Below are positions 51,099 through 58,657 of a stretch of 64,000 nt of DNA, piece by piece. Position numbers and translations under genes: made by a program. Position 1 is the stretch's first letter. Each line of letters starts with the position of its first letter. The stretch comes from M55B154 sp964345775. Its GTDB lineage: Bacteria; Spirochaetota; UBA4802; UB4802. The stretch covers positions 1-64,000 of the forward strand of contig CAYFSO010000003.1 of NCBI GenBank assembly GCA_964345775.1, read 5' to 3'. The notes below the pieces were generated by a model that searched no databases, was not told where the DNA came from, and saw only the letters and a program-made list of their open reading frames with translations.

Positions 51099-53750
51099 AT
51101 GTCGATTATGAAACGAATTCTAAGAATCTTTATTATTATAATATCAATTTCAGTTATTACCAGCATGGCAGCTGCAGAACCGGATAGCGGTACCAGCCTG
51201 CTGCTTCTTGGTGAATCAACACGCATGCTGGGACGGGGAGGGGCTGGTGTTGCCGACACTGGAGCGGATCTGTTCCCCTGCAATCCTGCTGCAATTGGCA
51301 GGCTTGAGCGCCTGGGGATGGGGCTGGATTACGGAAGTTTTCTTAACCGGTACCATAATCCTGGATTTAACCTGGCTTTCCCAACATCGTATGGTGTTAT
51401 TGGCGGGTATTTCCGCATGCTGGATATTCCCGACAGTTACGATATCGAACGCGGCTACATGTTCGGTCTTGGAGGTGCAAAGGAATTTACAGAAAGGCTG
51501 GTTGTCGGTGCTTCATTTAATGGGCTGTACGGTGAAGGGTATGGAGAAAGTGCCCATTTCGCGGGACTCAATATCGGCAGTATCTACTCAACCGGCTTTA
51601 CCAGTGTAGCGGGAGAAGGATTCGGCATATTTAACCCGTCACTGGCCTTCGCCCTGCTGGCGGGTATCCCGATGGGCAGCGAGAGTGAAATGTCGCAGCT
51701 GAACCAGGTTACACTTGGCTATAATCTTCCGTTTTACAGGTCTGACAAGATGATGATAAGCCTCTTTAATGACGTGAGCGTGACGGATGAGTTCAGTGAA
51801 ATACCTGTCAGGATCGGTTTTGAATCGGTGTATGATCAGAAATACGTGCTGCGCATTGGCGGCATGTACCCGCAGTCATACGAATACGGTGATATGACCA
51901 TGGGTGCAGGATACAAGTTCAAGGCAGGGGATTTTGACGGTGAGATCAGTTATTCGCTGGTCCATTACAAGTATACAGATTTCGTTCACTATGCAGGTAT
52001 AAGCGGTGAATACGGCAAGCTGGACCGGGAGCCCCCGGTAACGTCTATCGAGGCAAACAGGCGATACATTTCCCCCAACTACGATGGTGTAAAGGATTTT
52101 GTGTACCTGAAGCTGGATGTTCAGGACCAGAGCCGTATCAAGGGTTGGAAAGTGCAGATAAAGAACCAGGAAAACCAGGTGGCAAAAGAATACCGTGTGT
52201 CCGAGAGAGATATCGACGAAACCCTTTCACCAATCGGCTTCATAAAAAAGATCTGGACAAAGAAGGAGTCCCTGGTAGTTCCCCGGACATTGTTCTGGGA
52301 TGGGACAGACCAGGCGGGCAGGACATTGCCTGATGGCCCATATGTGTATTCGTTCATTACATGGGATGAACGTGACAACATCTCCGAGGAGAAGACGGGC
52401 GTGGTCCACATTGACAAGACCTCACCTGAAGCCAGTCTCGATCCGGAATATACACTGTTTTCACCAAATGATGATAACCGTAAGGATAGCCTGACCATTA
52501 CACAGGATATTACCACTGAACCGGAAGATGAATGGTCAGCAGGTTTCGTGGATGATAATGGATCAACGGTGAAATCGTATGAATGGAAGGGTAAAAATGT
52601 ACCCGGTTCCATAACCTGGAAGGGGAAGAACGACAGTGGTGAGGATGTACCCGAAGGATTGTATACTTATTTTATTACCTGTACCGATAAAGCCGGAAAC
52701 AGTACCAGGGCCACTGTTAAGGAGATATCACTTACCAGGAAATACCAGGTGGCAGACGTAACCACCCAAATTGCTTACTATTCATACGCATCTGAAAAAC
52801 CGGTAGTATTCAATACCCATCTCTCTGATGAGAAAGGACTGGAAAGATGGGAGCTGACCATAATGGACGATGATAAAGACCCGGTACGAATTTTGGGCGG
52901 CCAGGATGAATTGCCTGAAAAGGTTACATGGGACGTTCGTGACAAAAAAGGCGACAAGCCTGGTGATGGCGTATACTATTACACTATAACCGCGGAGTTT
53001 AACAGCGGTAACAGGCCCACTTCTTTTGCAAAGAAAATCATCCTGGACAGTACCGCGCCGAAGGTGAAAGTGGATTATGAACCTTCACGGTTCTCTCCGG
53101 ACGGTGACGGGGAGAACGATATACTCACCATATACCCCCAGGCCAGGGACAAATACGGGGTAACAAAATGGAAAATTACCATATTTGCGCCTTCAGGAGA
53201 TGCGTTTAAAACCTTTGACGGAAAGGGATCTCCTCCTGACCAGATAAAATGGGATGGCCTGGGAGAAAATGGCGAGCTGGTAGAATCAGCGGCTGATTAT
53301 TACATTCAGCTCCAGGCAGTGGACAATGCAGATAACCGGGCCATAACGGAAAAGGTGAAGCTTCCCATTGATGTCCTGGTTGTTGTAACAGAACGGGGAT
53401 TGAAAATACGGATCAGCAACATCGAGTTCAAGTTTGACAGTGCTGAATTGACCGGCCGGGCTTTCCCCATATTGAACAGGGTAATAGAGATACTCGAAAA
53501 GTACTCAAGCTACAACGTGCTTATCGAGGGGCATACGGATGATATCGGTGAAGAAAAGTACAACCTGAAGCTTTCTGAGAGAAGGGCGAAAGCCGTGATG
53601 GAATACCTGGTGGATAATGGGATAGACGAAGACAGGCTCTCCTTCAGGGGTATGGGAGAGACCAGCCCGTTTCTGCCCAATACCAGTTCGGAGAACAGGC
53701 GAAGGAATCGCAGGGTGGAATTTCTGTTGATAAAGAAAGGCGATAAGTAA
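51099..53750 (+). CDS. Outer-membrane barrel / FlgD-like repeat / OmpA-domain protein
   Basis: Envelope protein of 883 residues with four parts. A signal peptide spans about 1-29. Next is an N-terminal barrel-like region to about 310, similar to the UPF0164/PorV-type proteins of spirochaetes (MLGRGGAGVADTGADLFPCNPAAIG). Then come FlgD-like beta-sandwich repeats, each entered by a calcium-loop-like SPNYDGVKD near 325, SPNDDNRKD near 455 and SPDGDGEND near 666. Last is an OmpA peptidoglycan-binding domain from about 770 (FKFDSAELTGRAFP, IEGHTDDIGEEKYN, RRRNRRVEF). The start may be 51108, where the ribosome site GGAAAGG is better placed. It seems to link outer membrane to cell wall. A fused barrel, sandwich and OmpA protein is uncommon. 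Confidence 0.82.
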   Translation: MSIMKRILRIFIIIISISVITSMAAAEPDSGTSLLLLGESTRMLGRGGAGVADTGADLFPCNPAAIGRLERLGMGLDYGSFLNRYHNPGFNLAFPTSYGVIGGYFRMLDIPDSYDIERGYMFGLGGAKEFTERLVVGASFNGLYGEGYGESAHFAGLNIGSIYSTGFTSVAGEGFGIFNPSLAFALLAGIPMGSESEMSQLNQVTLGYNLPFYRSDKMMISLFNDVSVTDEFSEIPVRIGFESVYDQKYVLRIGGMYPQSYEYGDMTMGAGYKFKAGDFDGEISYSLVHYKYTDFVHYAGISGEYGKLDREPPVTSIEANRRYISPNYDGVKDFVYLKLDVQDQSRIKGWKVQIKNQENQVAKEYRVSERDIDETLSPIGFIKKIWTKKESLVVPRTLFWDGTDQAGRTLPDGPYVYSFITWDERDNISEEKTGVVHIDKTSPEASLDPEYTLFSPNDDNRKDSLTITQDITTEPEDEWSAGFVDDNGSTVKSYEWKGKNVPGSITWKGKNDSGEDVPEGLYTYFITCTDKAGNSTRATVKEISLTRKYQVADVTTQIAYYSYASEKPVVFNTHLSDEKGLERWELTIMDDDKDPVRILGGQDELPEKVTWDVRDKKGDKPGDGVYYYTITAEFNSGNRPTSFAKKIILDSTAPKVKVDYEPSRFSPDGDGENDILTIYPQARDKYGVTKWKITIFAPSGDAFKTFDGKGSPPDQIKWDGLGENGELVESAADYYIQLQAVDNADNRAITEKVKLPIDVLVVVTERGLKIRISNIEFKFDSAELTGRAFPILNRVIEILEKYSSYNVLIEGHTDDIGEEKYNLKLSERRAKAVMEYLVDNGIDEDRLSFRGMGETSPFLPNTSSENRRRNRRVEFLLIKKGDK

Positions 53751-53755
53751 TAGTA

Positions 53756-54571
53756 ATGGCAGACATGGTTGTTGTGTTCAGCGATATTGATGGAACACTC
53801 ATTGATCATTTCACCTACAGCCATGCGCAGTCCATGCCGGGGGTATCCATGTTGAAGGAGAGGGGGTATCCCCTTGTGCTTGTTTCCAGCAAAACCTTCC
53901 CGGAAATCAAGACGCTGCATGACGAGCTTGACCTGGATACCCCGTTTGTCTTTGAAAATGGTGGCGGAATTGCCTGGCCCGGGGATGTCCATCATCAAGA
54001 TTTCAAGGTAGAATTAAGGGGTATGGATGTATCATCACTTCGGTTCCACCTTGCATTTCTGCGTTCGCTTGCAGGGTCTGACATAGTTCTTTTGGAGGAT
54101 ATGCCGGTAGAAGAAATTGCGCAGAGAACAGGGTTATCACGAAAGGCTGCAAAATTTGCCCGTCATCGGCAGGCATCACTGCCATTCGTGATCGATAATA
54201 TGGATCGTCTCTCACAAAAGGATATTGAGGTAATCAACGCCACACTGCAAAAAAAAGGACTGGTGCTTACCAGGGGAGGAAGATTTTTTCACTTTTCGTC
54301 AGCGGAGGCAAACAAGGGCAGTGCTGTTGCTGAAATTACAGAAAGCATAAAAAGAAAAAATATGCAAAAGCAGGTGAGAACAGCAGGGATCGGTGACAGC
54401 ATGAATGACCTTCCCATGCTGGAGGCTGTTGATACGGCCTACCTTGTGGAAAATCAGCATGGCTCCATGGTAGAATCTGGATTCCCGGTTGTTCGTACAT
54501 CATGTGCCGGTCCGGCCGGGTTCAGCGAGGCTGTTGGGCATATATGTCACAAGGAGCATGAATTACTCTGA
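53756..54571 (+). CDS. HAD-IIB phosphatase, mannosyl-3-phosphoglycerate phosphatase-like
   Basis: Predicted to remove phosphate from a sugar-phosphate, in the family from mannosyl-3-phosphoglycerate, giving the compatible solute mannosylglycerate. Motif I is VVFSDIDGTLIDHFT with the catalytic aspartates, motif II is VLVSSKTFPE, and the cap begins PFVFENGGGIAWPG. Motif IV is GIGDSMNDLPMLEAV. Length is 271 residues. No mannosyl-3-phosphoglycerate synthase is in the window, so the substrate is not established. It starts five bases after the OmpA-family gene, either at 53756 or the next in-frame ATG (53765). Confidence 0.82.
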   Translation: MADMVVVFSDIDGTLIDHFTYSHAQSMPGVSMLKERGYPLVLVSSKTFPEIKTLHDELDLDTPFVFENGGGIAWPGDVHHQDFKVELRGMDVSSLRFHLAFLRSLAGSDIVLLEDMPVEEIAQRTGLSRKAAKFARHRQASLPFVIDNMDRLSQKDIEVINATLQKKGLVLTRGGRFFHFSSAEANKGSAVAEITESIKRKNMQKQVRTAGIGDSMNDLPMLEAVDTAYLVENQHGSMVESGFPVVRTSCAGPAGFSEAVGHICHKEHELL

Positions 54572-54703
54572 TCTCTCAACGTTCTCTTCAACGTATTTTT
54601 CGAAATCCTCCCTGGACATCTTATCCTGGTATAGTGGCCAGAGGCTTTCTTTCAATTCTTCCAGGGTTGGGAACTTTGCCCCGTCCAGTTTATAGTGTGC
54701 CAT
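54563..54703 (-). CDS. Small hypothetical protein (46 residues)
   Basis: A short frame on the minus strand starting at ATG 54701-54703 with GAGG ten bases upstream, encoding MAHYKLDGAKFPTLEELKES and then a Trp/Glu/Lys-rich end. The composition (alternating charged and hydrophobic, two predicted helices, no cysteine) and the plausible ribosome site suggest a real gene. No function is recognised. Its end overlaps the HAD gene by nine bases, and the two converge. Confidence 0.5.
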   Translation of the reverse strand: MAHYKLDGAKFPTLEELKESLWPLYQDKMSREDFEKYVEENVERSE

Positions 54704-54957
54704 TACAGCAAACCTCGTTTCGGTACAGTCTTGTGATCACTTCCATGTATATCACTTTTGTGACGTTATTTCAAGTTGAAATTACACCCTTTCCTGTACC
54801 ACTATAAGGCTGCAGTATACTGTGTCCATTAAAAAAATACAGCAGGATATGTCTTCATGATTTTATGGCTATTTCCGCGTTATGGTGGAGTTATAAACTT
54901 CTTGACGTTATACTATTACGGGGTAACTATCTGCTTCATTATGAAAGGGATTATAAT

Positions 54958-55446
54958 ATGAGAATCGTCGATACAGTTACCAGGATATTACAGGAGATCC
55001 TGATCTTTATAAGGGATATTGCCTCCGCAATTATCAAGTATGCATATGAGTTCCTGCTTTTCCTCTATGAGAAGTTCCTGGAAATACCCATAATTGAAAA
55101 GATAATTGTTATCAACACCATACCGGCATTTTTCGCTGTTATCCTGCCTGTTGCCAGGTATTATATATTCAAGGAATGGTATTACATCAACAATCCACTG
55201 GCAGTATACATGATCGGTATTGTTTTGCTGATGCTTATCAGTACGCTGATAAGGTATACATGGTTGCTGGTACTGCGATTGCTTGTAAACATGTACTACC
55301 TTTTCTGGGTTATATATCTTCCCGCCGCGGGGGAATTGACAAAAGCTGATCCCTTCCAGATCACGGCCGGGTATTATGTGAATATCGCGGTTCCAGCAAC
55401 GTATATCCTGGCAGTGATTATTTCATTTATTTTATACAGGGAATAA
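54958..55446 (+). CDS. Hypothetical integral membrane protein
   Basis: No family recognised. The start at 54958 (MRIVD, after GAAAGGGATT) gives 162 residues; an ATG at 54865 is in frame but has no ribosome site. After an amphipathic N-terminal helix rich in Ile and Leu there are about four membrane helices, ending IILAVIISFILYRE-like. Aromatic and isoleucine content is high. The gap to the next gene (55447-55635) holds no recognised gene or terminator. Confidence 0.62.
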   Translation: MRIVDTVTRILQEILIFIRDIASAIIKYAYEFLLFLYEKFLEIPIIEKIIVINTIPAFFAVILPVARYYIFKEWYYINNPLAVYMIGIVLLMLISTLIRYTWLLVLRLLVNMYYLFWVIYLPAAGELTKADPFQITAGYYVNIAVPATYILAVIISFILYRE

Positions 55447-55635
55447 AAGATCCTGGTTTTCCAGTTTATGCTTTTTGGGGAACCGGTGCCCCTGCCGCAT
55501 TCAAGGTCGTATGAGATCATGCCCGTGGTTTCCGGGTATTATGATAGCGTTTCTGGTAATTCTTATTGCAATTTTCTGATATATCCAAAATGTATGTCAA
55601 CTGATATATAACTAACAGGCCAGGATAATAAGATT

Positions 55636-56076
55636 ATGGAAGAACTGAAAGGGACACTGATTAAAATGCTGCAAAAGTACAAAGGAAAGACCCTTGACGA
55701 TCAGCTGGTTGAGGAACTGGCAGAAAGGTTCAGCGATGAGACCAGGGCCGGGAATGGGATCGAGGCGGCATTGAAATTATTCATGCAGCAAAAGGACCAT
55801 GAAAGGGAAGTAGCCGTTGTCTCCGTGATCGGCAGGGATACAGTTGGTATTGTTGCGGACGTTACTCGGGTGCTGTCAGAATCAAATGCGAATATTGAAG
55901 GAATGAACCAGACCGTATTGCACGGCTTTTTTGCCCTTATCCTGACTATAGATATCACCTCCATGAATATGGATATTGACTCATTGCAATCAAAAATGGA
56001 TGAGGTGGCAGCGAAAAAAAGCCTTAAGATATATATTCAGCATGAAAACATATTTAAGAACATGAACAGAATATAA
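55636..56076 (+). CDS. ACT-domain protein with N-terminal extension
   Basis: Small-molecule-binding regulator, amino acid ligand likely. The ACT domain starts near residue 57 (REVAVVSVIGRDTVGIVADVTR), with VLSESNANIEGMNQTV and FFALILTIDI following. Bacterial relatives next to DUF711 are about 90 residues; this one has 146, with a helical N-terminal extension of some 55 residues (KGTLIKMLQKYKGKTLDDQL). It lies 12 bases before the DUF711 gene, a pairing conserved widely in bacteria. Confidence 0.88.
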   Translation: MEELKGTLIKMLQKYKGKTLDDQLVEELAERFSDETRAGNGIEAALKLFMQQKDHEREVAVVSVIGRDTVGIVADVTRVLSESNANIEGMNQTVLHGFFALILTIDITSMNMDIDSLQSKMDEVAAKKSLKIYIQHENIFKNMNRI

Positions 56077-56088
56077 AGGTGGTCATAC

Positions 56089-57456
56089 ATGCATTACGAG
56101 GTACAGGAAATTCTTGATGCCATCCGAATGACATCGCTTCAACACCTCGACGTGAGAACCGTTACAATGGGTATAAGCCTGCTGGATGTAACTGCCGCTG
56201 ATAAAAAAGGTTTTCTTGCTGCTGTCAGGGAAAAGATATATATGAAAGCACGGGATCTTGTAGGGGTAAGTAACAGGATTTCCGGCAAGTACGGCGTTGA
56301 GATAGTCAACAAGAGGGTGTCACTCACCCCCTTGTCCATGGTTGCATCACCACTTCAACATGAAGAGGATTTTATTTTACTGGCCCAGATGGTAGACCGG
56401 GTGGCTGGTGAGATGGGGGTGGATTTTATTGGAGGCTACTCTGCACTGGTGCAAAAGGGTATGACAGGAAAGGAGAAACGGTTTATCAATTCTATCCCGT
56501 CAGCGCTTTGTTCTACCTCCAGGCTGTGTTCATCGGTGAATGTGGGGTCAACCCATGCCGGAATTAACATGGACGCGGTTAACACCATGGGTAAAATTGT
56601 CATCGATACCGCTTCTGCCACATCAAGTAGTTCAGGTTCGGGATGCGCCCGGCTGGTAGTGTTCGGGAATATCCCCGAAGATAATCCATTCATGGCTGGA
56701 GCGGTACATGGTACGGGTGAAGGGGACGCCGCCCTTAACGTTGGGATCTCAGGACCGGGGGTGGTTCACCACGTGATAAAAAAACTTGGAAATGATGCTG
56801 ACATGGGAACCATGGCAGAGGAGATCAAAAAAACCGTTTTCAAGATCACCCGAATGGGAGAGTTGATGGGACGGGAAGTGGCCCATGCGCTTGGAGTCCC
56901 CTTTGGTATTCTTGACCTGTCCCTTGCCCCTACCCCTGCCATTGGAGACAGTGTGGCAGATATCATCGAGGCAATGGGTATTGAACGATGTGGCGGGCAT
57001 GGCACCACCGCAGCGCTTGCACTGCTCAATGATGCGGTAAAAAAGGGAGGCATCTTCGCGTCCTCCTACGTGGGGGGACTTTCCGGTGCCTTTATCCCGG
57101 TTAGTGAAGATGCCACAATGGCTGACCGTGCAGAAAACGGATTCATAACAATTGATAAGCTGGAAGCAATGACCGCCGTATGCTCGGTCGGGCTTGACAT
57201 GATAGCCATTCCGGGTGATACGCCGGCAGATGTAATATCTGCCATTATAGCAGACGAGATCAGTATTGGGGTCTGTAATAACAAGACCACCGCCGTACGG
57301 GTAATCCCTGTGCCGGGAGCGGTCAAAGGAGACAGGGTCACCTTTGGTGGTCTTCTTGGGAGTGCCACGGTTATGGATGTACATTCATCTTCTCCATCGG
57401 CGTTTATTGGCCGGGGAGGACGGGTGCCCGCCCCCCTTCTGTCATTGAAAAATTGA
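56089..57456 (+). CDS. DUF711 (UPF0210) family protein
   Basis: Large soluble protein, function not established. The 455 residues carry NTMGKIVIDTASATSSSSGSG near 165, the glycine-rich AVHGTGEGDAALNVGISGPGVV near 205, and FGILDLSLAPTPAIGDSVADI near 270. The C-terminal AVRVIPVPGAVKGD and FGGLLGSATVM are full-length family marks. Its partner ACT gene is 12 bases upstream. The family is distantly like pyruvate formate-lyase in fold, but the glycyl-radical loop was not found. It ends eight bases from the convergent AraC gene. Confidence 0.9.
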   Translation: MHYEVQEILDAIRMTSLQHLDVRTVTMGISLLDVTAADKKGFLAAVREKIYMKARDLVGVSNRISGKYGVEIVNKRVSLTPLSMVASPLQHEEDFILLAQMVDRVAGEMGVDFIGGYSALVQKGMTGKEKRFINSIPSALCSTSRLCSSVNVGSTHAGINMDAVNTMGKIVIDTASATSSSSGSGCARLVVFGNIPEDNPFMAGAVHGTGEGDAALNVGISGPGVVHHVIKKLGNDADMGTMAEEIKKTVFKITRMGELMGREVAHALGVPFGILDLSLAPTPAIGDSVADIIEAMGIERCGGHGTTAALALLNDAVKKGGIFASSYVGGLSGAFIPVSEDATMADRAENGFITIDKLEAMTAVCSVGLDMIAIPGDTPADVISAIIADEISIGVCNNKTTAVRVIPVPGAVKGDRVTFGGLLGSATVMDVHSSSPSAFIGRGGRVPAPLLSLKN

Positions 57457-57464
57457 ACGGATGA

Positions 57465-58481
57465 TCAGGTCATTTTTCGATAGTATCGTGGTGACATGCC
57501 ATATATCTTATGGAAGTAACGGTTGAATGTGGCAAGGCAGTCGAATCCAACATTATGGGCGATTTCAAGGAAACGGCTATCCGTTTCTTCTACCATCTGT
57601 GCCGCTTTGTATGTACGGTAATTGTTTATATACTCCTTTACGGTCTTGCCGGTATACTTGAGAAATAATTTGCCAAGATAATCCGGGCTTATGCCCGTAA
57701 TATCGGCAACATCTTCCCGGGTGAGCGGTTCCATGTAATTATCGTGTATGTGCGCTTTCGCACTTTCAATTATATCCGAATGCTGGTCTGTTTTACCGGT
57801 TTCCATGCGCGAAAAAACTGGTATTGCTTTTTCACAGTATTCACGGCGGCTTATCTTCTTTTGGATGCCTGCATGTAACGTCAGGAAAACCATTCCGAAA
57901 ATAACGGGCAGGATCATGGTGCAACAGGATAGTAGTATACGGGGTGTGCCGTGTGCTGTCTTGAGAGAGAAGAGTATAATGGGTATAATAAAAAAGAGAA
58001 TACCGGGAAAAATTTTCATGTGGGGGCTGATTTGAAATAATAGGAATAAAAGCCATGCAAGTAGTACAGTCCCCGTTATGGGCAATGCCATCATCAGGTA
58101 ATGAAAATGATGCTGTATCATTCCTGCAGACGGAAGGAGCAGTATGGCATAACCAGAAAGTATGATAAAGGGAAATACCCGCCGGTTGAAGGTAACCAGG
58201 TATATCCTGTATACATGCTGAAAAAAGAAGACAAGAATGATGCACATGGTCCATGTGAAAAATACCATGCAGCGTAATTTCGTACCCGGGCTCACGGTGT
58301 TAAGAAGGAAGAATGCAACAGGTATTTGAACGAGCAGGAAAAGGTTTAACATGATCAAGAAGAGATATATCCTTTTCCCATACGTGATAAAACGTATAAT
58401 GGCTGACACAAGGCACCACAGGGGAGCTGCGCTGATAATCGTAATTATGAACAAACTGAACTGAGCTGGTAATGATCCCAT
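57465..58481 (-). CDS. AraC-family regulator with N-terminal membrane domain
   Basis: Membrane-anchored transcription factor. The first ~190 residues have about six or seven hydrophobic helices, with no other recognised domain. After a linker, the C-terminal ~100 residues form the two helix-turn-helix motifs of AraC: LTREDVADITGISPDYLGKLFLKYTGKTV, and FLEIAHNVGFDCLATFNRYFHKIYGMSPRYY (ends diagnostic). The architecture resembles sensors that respond to membrane stress or a membrane-soluble signal. Total length is 338 residues. Targets are unknown. It runs convergently with DUF711. Confidence 0.88.
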   Translation of the reverse strand: MGSLPAQFSLFIITIISAAPLWCLVSAIIRFITYGKRIYLFLIMLNLFLLVQIPVAFFLLNTVSPGTKLRCMVFFTWTMCIILVFFFQHVYRIYLVTFNRRVFPFIILSGYAILLLPSAGMIQHHFHYLMMALPITGTVLLAWLLFLLFQISPHMKIFPGILFFIIPIILFSLKTAHGTPRILLSCCTMILPVIFGMVFLTLHAGIQKKISRREYCEKAIPVFSRMETGKTDQHSDIIESAKAHIHDNYMEPLTREDVADITGISPDYLGKLFLKYTGKTVKEYINNYRTYKAAQMVEETDSRFLEIAHNVGFDCLATFNRYFHKIYGMSPRYYRKMT

Positions 58482-58600
58482 TTTTAAACACCTTTGTTAT
58501 CCTGGTATGTTGCACCATATGCATCCCCTCAAGCAATGCAATGGATAACATTAAGTGCGGTTTGTTCTCCATTTAAGACAAATTTTTTTCAAAAAAACAC

Positions 58601-58633
58601 AAAAAAAGACGACCTTAACGGGCCGCCTTTTTT
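58601..58633 (-). terminator. Rho-independent terminator after valS
   Basis: Read on the minus strand, AAAAAAGGCGGCC pairs with GGTCGTCTTTTTT around a CGTTAA loop, with two G-T pairs, and ends in a run of T. It begins 24 bases past the valS stop. Confidence 0.8.
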
Positions 58634-58657
58634 ACTATGCAAGATGTACTGTTTCAA

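Noticed and set aside
55447..55635. Short frames in the gap before the ACT gene
   Set aside because: Frames of up to about 45 codons exist, one with a hydrophobic end, but none has a ribosome site or recognisable sequence.
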